Positions 1-9,708 of a stretch of 64,000 bases of DNA are shown piece by piece. The position numbers and the translations under genes are program-made. Below the pieces are notes generated by a model that saw nothing but the letters and a program-made list of their open reading frames with translations, made no database searches and had not been told where the DNA came from. Source of the stretch: Chalciporus piperatus (taxonomy: Eukaryota; Basidiomycota; Agaricomycetes; Boletales; Boletaceae). Each line of letters starts with the position of its first letter. Within the stretch, counting starts at the first letter, position 1. The stretch is taken from the NCBI GenBank assembly GCA_038093975.1, contig JBBPTG010000017.1, positions 1-64,000 on the forward strand, given 5' to 3'.

Positions 1-293
1 CATTCTTGGCCCCTAGATCCCTTCTGACAGCTCACACACGTCCTGTGTGCTGGAACCCCGCATTAAACATGAATCAAAACTCACACACGAGAGGCGCATT
101 ATCGTTAGTGTGACCATATGCATCAAGGAAGGCAGTCGAACATGTCGATGTTGCGAGACCCGGCCACACCGAGGGTATATGTAAACACCAACATCGGGTT
201 GCCCTTGCTCTAAGTGTAATCCTATTTGGGGACGGTATGGGTACATGCGTGCAGATATAACCCCTAGGTTAGTATACACAATGTCTCTCTGGG
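1..293. other. 3' flank of the SCAMP gene
   Basis: This stretch lies between the window edge and the SCAMP stop codon. It should contain the 3' UTR of that gene. I see no coding frame, RNA gene or repeat that I can support. Confidence 0.5.
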
Positions 294-1523
294 TCAGCCC
301 CGCGTAAAGTACGCTTTGGCTCCGTGACTGGCTAATTCTGATTTTGCCTGTAACAAGCAGTGAGTGGCGCGTGTTTTCCGGAAAGGGGTCGCTTGCCTTG
401 TCCATTGTGTGGCCAGCCGCAGTATGGTGATTCCATATCTGGCAAGTGCTGAGTCCTACTGGCGCAGCTGCGAAAACGGCGAAGAAGCATACCTGTCTGT
501 AATAGAAAGCATTGCCGATTCCTTGCACGCTCCAGCCAGCGGTAGCGATTGCCCCGAAGATGCCTGCAGCCAGGTGGCCACGGGAGAACATCTGGATGGT
601 TTGAATAAGGCCTGCGGAACCCGTACTAGGGATTCCGATGATCCTGCAGAACGATTACCACGAGGAAGTCGGAAATACGAGAGAATTCTTACATGTAGAC
701 GCTGAAAAGCAAGTGGAAACCACAGAAAAAGAAGTACAAGTCTGGCAAGACAAAGAAAACGTTAGGAATCCGAATGAAGGCAAAATGATTGGACGAACAA
801 TAGTATAAGGCTTGTTCCTGAAAGCGGAGTTAAACCACGTTTAAAAGACAGGAGGATACAGGCACACCTTCATATAACCGTTGTAAATGGGTCTGGTCGG
901 AATGAGCGAACCATGCGTCTTCCTCAACGAGTTATGCTCACCTGTACCAGAGGAGGAAGGACAATGGAGCTATTATGAATATGTAGCTGTTGGCCAATAA
1001 GCGACAGTGATCGGACGGAAATGTGAAACCTCACCCAATGCTTCCTCCCAGGTCTTTTCCGCCATCGGTTGCGCCTGAAACGAGGACGAAAATACATGCA
1101 ACCATGTTGACGACTAGGGTTGCAAGGAGAACAAGCCATAGCTGATACAAGCGAGTGACCAGAGGACGAGAAGCCTGTGGTATTTCCTCGGAAATGGAAT
1201 GATAGATTAATGGGAAAACTGGAGGAGGGTGAATATGAGAGTTGGAATGGAAATACGTCAACTGACATGGTGGCCAGTTGTTGCGACCATGAAGCCGGAT
1301 ATGTTCTGCTCGCTGATTGAGCTCCTGTTCGCGTCTTTCGAGGTCGCGTTCTCGTCTGTTTAATTCTTCCACTGGCAAACGGGCATTGTCCTTGGGAGTA
1401 GGGTCGTCAAACGGGTTCGTATCGAGGGAATGGGTTGATGCAAATGGATTTTGGGTGTACTCGGCTGTATAGCAAGTTTACTTTGAGATGGATTGTACTA
1501 GGACAGTGAGGATACCTACACAT
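294..1523 (-). CDS. Secretory carrier-associated membrane protein (SCAMP), 10 exons
   Basis: SCAMPs are four-pass membrane proteins of the trans-Golgi and endosomes that act in vesicle recycling. Exons on the minus strand are 1523-1520, 1464-1267, 1218-1035, 986-942, 892-868, 817-799, 741-693, 643-493, 438-397 and 347-294, giving 256 residues, a usual fungal SCAMP length. The N-terminus has two NPF motifs (MSEYTQNPF and DTNPFDDP), followed by a charged coiled coil (ELNRRERDLERREQELNQRA). The four hydrophobic spans then follow, with the family signatures FPLIYHSI, YRPIYNGYMK and MFSRGHLAAGIFGAIA. The start is an ATG followed by one base before the first intron. Nine introns are 48-57 nt; the last (348-396) begins with GC instead of GT. 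The gene diverges from the beta-barrel gene at 2057. The family assignment is firm; the exact cargo is unknown. Confidence 0.92.
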
Positions 1524-2056
1524 CGTGTTCGTTTGTGCTCGTCGTTGTGCTCACCGTGGCAAGGGATATGCCCCCTTCTCGGACTTTGCCGCAGTAGCAC
1601 TGCCCCGGGCATGACTGCGACTTTGACTCTGAGTTAGATCGCCTTGCGGCATGTTCAGGTAAGTCGCGGATAGTATTATTCTAACATCTCCGCAGCTGTG
1701 CACACTCTTGCCCTCCGTTGCTACGTGCGATGACAGGTCGCTTTGTCCGGATCACTTTTCAGGCCCTGTATGACCATTTAGAACAACAATAGCCATCGTG
1801 CTGTTCATTGAACTTCATTCTACAATGGAGCAATCGTGGGAACGTGTCCTTGGGGCGAGGATAAAGGCACTTTCAAGTGCTCAGGCGGATAATCACCGTC
1901 TCCCCCTCCTGCGTTTTCATACCGGTCAGTTCCTTGCTCTCCCTGACCGTGGACGGTCGGATTTTTACATAAATTTTAAACCATCATATATAGCTAGCTC
2001 GGTAGCCTTTTACCATCCTTCACCTTCACTCCCTCCTCTCTTCACAGTTCCCTACA
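1524..2056. promoter_or_regulatory. Divergent intergenic promoter region
   Basis: This 533-bp interval separates the starts of the SCAMP gene (-) and the secreted beta-barrel gene (+). A TATA-like stretch (ATATATAG, about 1985) lies roughly 70 bp upstream of the plus-strand ATG, and a pyrimidine-rich tract (tcaccttcactccctcctct) follows, as is common at fungal transcription starts. No separate gene is supported here. Confidence 0.45.
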
Positions 2057-3484
2057 ATGTTCCCTTATTTCCTATTGGCCCTCGCAGCCTTGTACACCGT
2101 TGACGGTCGCGCCATTCCTCGCGCAACTCCTCCCTCTGGATGGAACACTCAAGGCCTCGAGGTTAGTTCGCCACTCTTGTCACATGCCACATACTTACAT
2201 TTCGCAGCCCTACGATACCTTCAACTGTAGATATCTCGCTCTCCAGTGTGAGTACCAGTGCAACACGGACTTCTACAATTCTTGCTGCTATCCCCTCTCG
2301 GTATGAACTACGCGATTCGATCTTGTCTCAGGTTTTCTGATCATCAGTCATTCATCAGGCCAACGAGACAATTTCGTCTCGTCCGGCTGATTGCCAAATG
2401 CCTTCCAACACTACTTGCGTCAACGGCAACCCGGTACCTGCTAATGGTAGCAATATTACCTCGTCGGCACCTACCATATCACCTTCGCCCGTTAATCTCT
2501 CCCCCTTACCTACGACGACGAACACGGACGATGGCTGCGGTGAGAGCACTCCATCGACGACCCCTTTACCAGCCTTTACATCGTCACCTCCCGCGCTTGC
2601 TGCCGTACCCACCACGACGAGCACAGATGATGGCTGTGGTGACGAGCCTCCCCTTACTTCCCCTGTCTCTGCGGCGCCCAGTCCTACTGCGACATCAACA
2701 CCCTCGCTAGCCCCGACGATTTCGTCGCCCGCTGTCCTCGTCCCCTCACCTACCACGACGAACACCGACGACGGCTGTGGTAGTGAAACCTCATTCACGC
2801 CCTCCGCTGCTCCGACGACTTCCCCTACGCCACTCGCTTCCCCAACGACCTCTTTGACGCCATCCGCTGCTCCCACAACCACCGCTGCTCCCATCAACGT
2901 CGCTCCTCCACCTGTCAACGCGCCCTCTCCCGCGCCCACTTCCTCGACTCCTGCCGCTCCCTCTTCTACTGGCGCACCGTCTGACAGCTCCAGTGGCAGC
3001 TTCACTGGTGGAGTGTGAGTTTATATCAGTTCTATGCTGTTATCTCTAAGCTAAATATGATTGTATCAGGGCTACTTACTTTTACCAGAATAATAACCCA
3101 GGCGCTTGTGGTCAGGTCCACCAAGATACAGACTTCATTTGCGCAATGGGTAGGTGCTTGGAATCGTCGCATTGTAATGTTCCAAGACTCACTCACTCTC
3201 TCTCTCTCAGATCAGGCACGCTATGGTAACTCCGGAAACTCGTCTCCTCTTTGCGGTCAACAAGTGCAGATCACCAATTTGAACAACGGTCAGACGGTGA
3301 CCGTTACTATTGCTGATGACTGCCCCACGTGCCAGAATTCAAATTCAATCGATCTTTCCGTCGCTGCATTCCAGGCCATTTCTGACCTGAGCGTCGGTGA
3401 AGTTCCGAGTGAGTCCATTGACCATTTGGCTTTGACTTTCTGATGTCTGACACCCGCCAAGTTTCTTGGGTCTTCCTCAACTAG
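2057..3484 (+). CDS. Secreted RlpA/expansin-like double-psi beta-barrel protein with a Ser/Thr/Pro linker
   Basis: Exons 2057-2161, 2208-2300, 2359-3014, 3070-3149, 3211-3408 and 3462-3484 give 384 residues. The start (MFPYFLLALAALYTVDGRA) is a clear signal peptide. A short Cys-rich segment follows (NCRYLALQCEYQCNTDFYNSCC). Next is a linker of about 200 residues rich in Ser, Thr and Pro, interrupted by repeated TTTxTDDGCG blocks. The C-terminal domain (GACGQVHQDTDFICAM, then CGQQVQITNLNNGQTVTVTI and ADDCPTC) is an RlpA-like/barwin-like double-psi beta barrel that ends 4 residues after the conserved ISW. In fungi such proteins are secreted and act on, or bind, cell-wall polysaccharide; I see no proof of enzymatic activity. 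The linker is a likely O-glycosylation region. Alternative readings include a small secreted effector-like protein. Confidence 0.88.
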
Positions 3485-3937
3485 ATGAGAACCGTCCTCG
3501 GTGTGCCTTTCTTTCATATACCTGTATATGCTGGCGGGGCTAGTCCCTGTTGGAGCAATCAGCACAGGGCTTGTGGCCCTAGTGGCGCTTGAAATGCCTG
3601 GTAGCCCTTCAAGTTCCTTGCTCATGCATACCCACTGGCAGCATTCTTTCACGGAACCGGATTTCGGAATAATGTAAAACATAACGAGGGTTAGACTCGG
3701 GTTAGACGTCAATTTTCTTTTGTTATCGGGTTTTGTGTCATCACGCATGTTTCATTTTATTCGGTGGAAGACGCAGAGCGCAATTACACTGTATTCAATT
3801 TTGTTGTATTGTTGTATTACCCATTGAACAGAGTCTTTCATTGCATTCCCATCCTTCTCTGCCAGTGTCTGAGTACTGAGTACTTGAGTTTCGTTACCTC
3901 ATTGTTTACTGACCGGCTTAGCCGCTGGGGCGGTAAC
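3485..3937. other. 3' flank of the beta-barrel gene up to the LINE insertion
   Basis: About 450 bp that include the 3' UTR of the preceding gene and then AT-rich DNA. No conserved coding frame is visible. The LINE poly(A) tail, read here as poly(T), begins at 3938. Confidence 0.4.
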
Positions 3938-3952
3938 TTTTTTTTTTTTTTT

Positions 3953-4095
3953 GGATGAGCGATGTTATTGTGCAGCAACTGACTAATCTAGTCCTACACA
4001 ATACGCTATGGCGGGGTCCTCAACGAGCACCCCGATCCGAGGGAAAATGCACTTATGCACGCCTTGATCTCTCAAGGGGTGTGGGACTCCGTGAG
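3953..4095 (-). other. LINE 3' UTR with two hairpins
   Basis: Between the ORF2 stop and the poly(A) tail there are two short inverted repeats: CGGGGT...ACCCCG around 4013-4035 and CCTTGA-TCTC-TCAAGG around 4062-4077. LINE reverse transcriptases often recognise 3' structures in their own RNA, so these are plausible recognition stems. This is an inference. Confidence 0.5.
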
Positions 4096-7000
4096 CTAGC
4101 CAGTTGCCCCGGTCATATTCAGGGGTCGGGCTAGCGTGATACCCACTAAAACCTCTAGGTTTTCTACCCAGTTCTTTGGTAAAGGGTTGTCTGATTTGAT
4201 TACTAGTTCCCAGGTCCTAGCTATCTTAGCAGTTACCTTTGGTTTCTTCCGCGATTTTGCGATCCTTCTGTCTGTGTCTAGCCTCATGTTGATCTTATCT
4301 CGCCATTGTTTTCTAATCGATTCTTCGGAGTGTTGTCGGTTGCCTATTACTCGGCCACATCGTAGTGCCCAGATCAGATGTGCGGATTCTGATATTAGGA
4401 TTCTCCTCAGTCTCGTGCTTCCGATTTTCCGGTTGGTTTGGTTTTGGTTTTCACCGTTTGTCGTTGATAGTGCGCCGCAGCCCAGGATCTGGCCTATGGC
4501 CGGTTGTCGCCATGCTCCCAGACTCGTTGGCCAAACTCGTTGCGCTTCGTGCCAGACGGTCGTTCGTTCTGGGCTGTTGCAGTCGGTGAGTATGTGTTCC
4601 AAAGATTCTTCTGATTCATTGCATAGTGAGCACTTGGCTCTGTGTTCATAGTTCGGGATTTTGCTCCAGTGATCTCCTATTCGGAGTGATCCGTGCATCG
4701 CTCTATATAGGAACGTTTGTATTGGGCGTCGGATATCTGGATGCCTCAGGCTGTTCCAGATTGTCTTGTCTGTTTCCATTGTTCCAGTCCAGTCGTGCAC
4801 TGCGTGTCTCGTGATGTCAAGGTTCATCAGAGCGGATCTCTGGTATGGTTTTGGGGATTTCATCGATATCGTTTGGTACGCCAGTGCTTGTGTTAGTGCG
4901 CTCAGCTTAATCCCTCTTAGTGTGAAGTTTTCCGGGGTTTCCGTGTTTATGACGTCGGCGGGTTCTTTTTTTGCCCCTTGTCCTGCTAGTTTATCTGCGC
5001 CTTCGTTTCCGATGGTGCCATCGTGGCCTTTCACCCATTTGAAAACCGTTGGCGCTGCTCTCCTACGGAGCTGGAAGGTAGCCATTCGGAACCATTCTGC
5101 ATTACTGATATTGATCCATCCTTTGTCTTCCCATGATCCCAGGTGTTTTGTCAATCCGTTTATTGCGTACATAGAGTCGGATAGTATTGTAAGTGGTCTT
5201 GTTGGCTCTATCTCTGAGAGGGCTATTGCTATTGCTGCTATCTCTCCAGTTTGGTTCGATTGGTGTGGTCCGGGGATTCGTATTGCTTTGTTACGTGGGT
5301 GGTTGTCTCCAAACCAGATCCCCGCTCCACATTTCGCGTTTTGTTTGCCGTTGTTCATGCAGGATCCGTCTGTGTATATGGTAATGTCGTTGCCCTGCTC
5401 CCCATTCTCTAGGCGTGGGTTCTGGATTCGGTACGCTGGTTCTGTTGTTTCGGTGTTCAAGTTCTGGGGGCCCATCACTCTGAAACATTCTTCTAGGTTG
5501 TTCCTTGTCGTTATTGATGGGTCAAAGGTGATTTCTTCTCCTTTTCGTAGGTCTGCTCGTCGGTTTTTTTCTTTCCTGCGGTGGGTGAGTGTTAGGCCAT
5601 CTTTATTCGGGGCGTCGTACGGGTCATATTTTGGGTCCAGGCTTCCGGTTATGTCTCGGGCGTGGGCGGCGCACTTATGGGGGTTTTTGCAGCCTCGGTT
5701 GCGGTCTCGCCTGCACGGTCTGCAGTGGCATGTTGGCGATGGTAGGTGCTTGGATGTGAGTCTTGTTAGGCGACGCGCTGTCTTAAGGAGATCTCGGATC
5801 CGTGTGGCGTTATGGACAGTTCGTAAGCATTCAGTTTTCTTTTTGTAATATAGCTTCGAGGGGACTCCCATGTGGAACCATGCGGGCATTTGGCGTTTCA
5901 TCTGTTTTGACATCTTTAGGGGGGCGAAGGTGAGGTTCCATTGTTTCGCTGTTTTAAGTAAGCTTGTTACTGGTCTTGGTATGTGTCTCGCGTTTTTCTT
6001 TTGTCGTCCTGACGGTCTTCGCGTTGTTAGGAATGTGTTAATATCGTTTGGGTTCCGGATGCCATCTTTGTGAATGCAGTTGATTGTGGCGTCTATTACG
6101 AAGGCCCAGGTTGGCCTTTCCGACGCGGTATCAAGGTATGTCTTCAGCCATGTTAGGTCTATCGCTTGGTTTCGTGCTTCTATGTTGAGGAGGTTGATTC
6201 CTCCGGTCTCTTTTGTTTTATACAGTTGTTCTGCGCTTAGTCCGGGCGGGGTGCGGCCGTTGTTCCATATGAAGTTTCGTGTCATCGATTGTAGGGACTT
6301 GCTTACTTGTAGGGGCATGCCCTGTGCCTTGGTGAGGAATTGGGTCATCCCTCCCACTACCATCTGGACGATCAAGCGCTTAGCGTCTAGCGTTGGGCGT
6401 GATGTTGACCAGTTGTCCAGGTTAGTTTTTATTTTATCCATTACTGTCGTCCATGTTTGTGGTTGATCTATGTTATTTCCGATCCATGCTCCTAGGATGC
6501 GTGTTGGGTGGCCTTCTTCGGCGACTTTTATTCCATTGGCTAATGGGGTATCGTTGGGGTGTAGCTGTCTTGTTTGGATGACACGGTCTCTATGTCTCTT
6601 GGTCCCCAGTGGTATGATCTCTGTTTTCTCAAGGTTGAACTTCGCTCCGGACGCTATGCACCATTTGTTGAGGATGGATTCCAGGGTTTCATATCGATCT
6701 GACTTTGATAGGTAGACTGTTGTATCGTCTGCGTATAGGTTTACTATGACTTTGTTTTCTGCTCCTGGTATTACAAATCCGGTTAGTTCTGTTGAGTTTC
6801 GTATTGATGCAGCTAGCGGTTCGATTGCCAGGTTAAATAGGAGGCATGACAGCGGGTCCCCTTGCCTCACTCCGCGTGTTACCCGGTATTTATCGCTCAT
6901 GGTGCCATTTACCACGACTGCGGTATGGGCGTGTTGGTATAGCGATTTCACTGTGGATACAAAGAGGTCTGGGAGTCTGAAGGTTTTGAGTGTATCGATA

Positions 7001-9204
7001 AGATACTTATGGTCGATTTTATCATACGCTTTCTCTTGATCTAGCGCCACTATGGCCCCGTCTTCTTCCATGTAGTCTGCATATGCGCACATCGTTTCTG
7101 CCAGTCGTATCGGGTCGAAAATGGATCTATTAGGGACGAAGCCTGTCTGGTCTGGGTGGAGCAGGGAGGTTGCGTGTTTGGCTAGCTGTGTGGCGAGTGT
7201 TTTCGTCATTATTTTGTAGTCTGTGTTTAGTAGGGTAATCGGACGGTAGTTTTCTATTTTCGTTCGGTCTTTCTTCTTGTATATGGGGCACATCCAGCCT
7301 ATGGAGAAGTCTGTTGTGGGGTCTGTCCCGAAATCCTGGATGTTATTGTAGACTATGGTTAGACATTCTACAATATTAAATGAGGGCTCGTCTAGTTTGA
7401 GTTTCTGTTCATGTCGTTCGTGTATTGTCTTCCACAGCTCATATGGTAGGCCATCGAGGCCGGTTGCGGTGCCGTTTTTTACTGCTTTAAGGGCTGTGGT
7501 GACCTGTTCCTCTGTTATCTTATTATGTAGTTCTGATTGATCGTCGTTGAGTTTTTGTTCGTTTGGAATTTGTTGGAGGACGGACGTTCGAGCGTTCTGT
7601 CGGTTCAGGTCATTGTATGGTAGCAGGCCGGAGGTTTGGAGGCCGTCGTGGTATTCATGTGCAATACGCGCCATTTCGGATGATCTGGTGGTTAGGTTTC
7701 TTTTCTGTGGGTCATAGAGAGAGTAAATGATGTCGCGAGGGCGTTTAGGGGTTTGTACTCTGGACCAGTATTTGTTTACCACTTCTCCTTTGTCTTGCCA
7801 CTGTGCTTGCGCGCGCGCTCTCGCGTTCTTATACTTCTTGTTTTCTAAGTGTTCAAGTTCTTGTCGGAGGAACGCAGCGTTCGACCTGACGTCTCGTTCT
7901 GTGTCCAGTCTCGGGTCCTGTTCGATTCTTGATATGTCTTCTTTCAGGGCTTTGATACGGTTTGTTATTTTTGATAGTTGTACTTTCCCTGTCTTCTTTG
8001 CTGCGGTCGTAAGGGAGGTCTTGAACTCTGACCATAGGCGTTGTGGTGTTAGCGCTTCGTGTGCGCTTCTACGTAAGTTTTCTTGTAGATTCATACCTCG
8101 AGTTTCGATGTCGTTTATTAGTTCTTTGTCGTTTATCAGAGCTAGGGGTAGGGTCCATCGTCCCGGGCCTATGAAGGGTGTTTTGGGAGGTATCAGGCGT
8201 GTTAGTACCATTCTGTGGTCAGAGGGGATCGAGGTGTCGGTGATTTCCCAGTCATATAGTGCTGTCGTGAGGGACGTTTTCGCGTATATTCTATCTAGGC
8301 GGGATAGGGAGTGGACATTACTTATGAACGTAAAGTTGCGGGTTGTTGGGTTCTCGTGGCGCCATGTATCTTGTAGGTTAAGGGATTGTTTGAATACTCG
8401 TAGGGCATCGGTTGCCGTTGCATCGTCGTTGTGCGCTGGTGCTCTATCAATTGGGTCTTCTACTAGGTTAAAATCACCTAGCATGAGATCGATGGGGGTG
8501 TTTCCGAGTGAGGCAAGCTTCTCACTGATCTTTTGCCAGAATGGGGGGTGATCGCGGGGCGAGTTGGGTGCGTATATATTCAGTATTCTTAGGGTATGGT
8601 CATTGTGCCATTTGATGGTGAGCAGTATTGCCCTTCCGGGGATTATCTCTGCTGTCGTGAGTGATTTGTGCGAGACTTTCTCTTGGTTGATTACAAACGC
8701 CACGCCGGCGGCTGCACTTGGGTTAGTCGGATCGGATGAGTTGAAGATTTTCATTCTTTGGCCGAATAGGGAGTGAATGCTCTCCTCATGTGTTGGGTTG
8801 AGGTGAGTCTCTTGGAGGCATAAGATGCCGATCTTTTTTTCGCGGAGGACCCGGCTTACGTTGGTCCACTTTGCGATCGGGTTGTTTGAGTCTAGGGAGG
8901 TAGATGTGCGGCCTTTTATGTTGAGTGTAGCGATTAGTAGGTTTGCTCTGGAGCGTCGGGTTTTCCTCACACTGGGTCGTGTGCGTTCCATGTCGTGTAT
9001 GCGGCCTATGTTGGTGCCGTTTGGCTCTTGATCATGATGGTTTATCGCCTGGTGGGGCGTTGCCGGGGTTGACGGCTGATCCCGATGAGGATCGTGTTGG
9101 GTCGGCCCGCCTGCATACTCTCTAGGAACATCATTGGGGTGGCTCCCGGCGGCTGTGGAGACCTCTCCTCTATTCCTTGGGAGGCCCAAACCAGAACCAG
9201 ACAA
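4096..9204 (-). CDS. LINE ORF2: APE endonuclease, reverse transcriptase, RNase H and CCHC
   Basis: The open frame runs 1702 codons from 9204. Its first codon there is TTG; the first ATG in frame is at 8991 (MERTRPSVRKTR), just before the endonuclease. Endonuclease motifs in order: LNIKG, LQETH, IYAPNSP, LGDFN, LSRLDRIY and SDHR. The reverse transcriptase contains NYRPITLLN, ALDQEKAYDKI, RQGDPLSCLLFN and the catalytic YADD at about residue 824. The RNase H domain has all catalytic positions: TDGSC (about 1278), GEIAAI, SDSMYAI and GNEGADKLA. A C-terminal zinc-binding motif follows (CSLCNESEESLEHILTDC, CX2CX8HX4C). A second Cys-rich patch (CHCRPCRRDRNRGC) lies between the reverse transcriptase and RNase H. 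The protein nicks target DNA, copies the RNA into it and can degrade the RNA strand. All catalytic residues are intact. Confidence 0.93.
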   Translation of the reverse strand: MSGSGLGLPRNRGEVSTAAGSHPNDVPREYAGGPTQHDPHRDQPSTPATPHQAINHHDQEPNGTNIGRIHDMERTRPSVRKTRRSRANLLIATLNIKGRTSTSLDSNNPIAKWTNVSRVLREKKIGILCLQETHLNPTHEESIHSLFGQRMKIFNSSDPTNPSAAAGVAFVINQEKVSHKSLTTAEIIPGRAILLTIKWHNDHTLRILNIYAPNSPRDHPPFWQKISEKLASLGNTPIDLMLGDFNLVEDPIDRAPAHNDDATATDALRVFKQSLNLQDTWRHENPTTRNFTFISNVHSLSRLDRIYAKTSLTTALYDWEITDTSIPSDHRMVLTRLIPPKTPFIGPGRWTLPLALINDKELINDIETRGMNLQENLRRSAHEALTPQRLWSEFKTSLTTAAKKTGKVQLSKITNRIKALKEDISRIEQDPRLDTERDVRSNAAFLRQELEHLENKKYKNARARAQAQWQDKGEVVNKYWSRVQTPKRPRDIIYSLYDPQKRNLTTRSSEMARIAHEYHDGLQTSGLLPYNDLNRQNARTSVLQQIPNEQKLNDDQSELHNKITEEQVTTALKAVKNGTATGLDGLPYELWKTIHERHEQKLKLDEPSFNIVECLTIVYNNIQDFGTDPTTDFSIGWMCPIYKKKDRTKIENYRPITLLNTDYKIMTKTLATQLAKHATSLLHPDQTGFVPNRSIFDPIRLAETMCAYADYMEEDGAIVALDQEKAYDKIDHKYLIDTLKTFRLPDLFVSTVKSLYQHAHTAVVVNGTMSDKYRVTRGVRQGDPLSCLLFNLAIEPLAASIRNSTELTGFVIPGAENKVIVNLYADDTTVYLSKSDRYETLESILNKWCIASGAKFNLEKTEIIPLGTKRHRDRVIQTRQLHPNDTPLANGIKVAEEGHPTRILGAWIGNNIDQPQTWTTVMDKIKTNLDNWSTSRPTLDAKRLIVQMVVGGMTQFLTKAQGMPLQVSKSLQSMTRNFIWNNGRTPPGLSAEQLYKTKETGGINLLNIEARNQAIDLTWLKTYLDTASERPTWAFVIDATINCIHKDGIRNPNDINTFLTTRRPSGRQKKNARHIPRPVTSLLKTAKQWNLTFAPLKMSKQMKRQMPAWFHMGVPSKLYYKKKTECLRTVHNATRIRDLLKTARRLTRLTSKHLPSPTCHCRPCRRDRNRGCKNPHKCAAHARDITGSLDPKYDPYDAPNKDGLTLTHRRKEKNRRADLRKGEEITFDPSITTRNNLEECFRVMGPQNLNTETTEPAYRIQNPRLENGEQGNDITIYTDGSCMNNGKQNAKCGAGIWFGDNHPRNKAIRIPGPHQSNQTGEIAAIAIALSEIEPTRPLTILSDSMYAINGLTKHLGSWEDKGWINISNAEWFRMATFQLRRRAAPTVFKWVKGHDGTIGNEGADKLAGQGAKKEPADVINTETPENFTLRGIKLSALTQALAYQTISMKSPKPYQRSALMNLDITRHAVHDWTGTMETDKTIWNSLRHPDIRRPIQTFLYRAMHGSLRIGDHWSKIPNYEHRAKCSLCNESEESLEHILTDCNSPERTTVWHEAQRVWPTSLGAWRQPAIGQILGCGALSTTNGENQNQTNRKIGSTRLRRILISESAHLIWALRCGRVIGNRQHSEESIRKQWRDKINMRLDTDRRIAKSRKKPKVTAKIARTWELVIKSDNPLPKNWVENLEVLVGITLARPLNMTGATG

Positions 9205-9708
9205 AGCGAGCGTAGTGTTGTTTAATGATGTAGAGGGGAACGCAGTCGTATTACTGCCAGCTACTTTACGACTTTAGGTAGCGCAGGATGATCATATCCC
9301 GGATCACCTCGGTGGTTAATGCCTATTACTCGGACTGATAATTCCCATTCGTTAGCAGTCGTTGTTGTTTAGGCTTTGGGTCCTACCCAAGGGCACACCT
9401 TGGCCTAAATAAGCCGCCCTTTGTGGCTCGCGCCTTGAGGGTACTATTGCTTTCCTGTCCCGTTTAAACGGTCAGTAAATGTGGGCAATAGTATCTTTTA
9501 TTACACTCCGACGGGCCTCGTCCGTCGTAGCGGCTTAGGCTGTCATTCGAATGGGCTTCTTGACAGTCACATAGCAGGTTTTCACTTAATGGTTTGGTCT
9601 TACTCCGTGGTGGTTATAGTCCGAAAATCGGTTTATATAATCGAGCGGGGAGGTGTTCGTAGTCTTTATGTACATATGATAGCGTCTGGGTATATTTATG
9701 GCGGATAT
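9205..9708. other. LINE inter-ORF spacer
   Basis: A 504-bp non-coding spacer separates the ORF1 stop from the ORF2 frame. That is long for a bicistronic LINE, where ORFs usually overlap or nearly touch. It includes G/C-rich, potentially structured sequence (for example around 9385-9440). No splice model joining the two ORFs was obvious. Confidence 0.5.

Noticed and set aside
4136..9125. Several plus-strand open frames (up to 360 codons) opposite LINE ORF2
   Set aside because: They are antisense shadows of an intact reverse-transcriptase gene and show no domain of their own.
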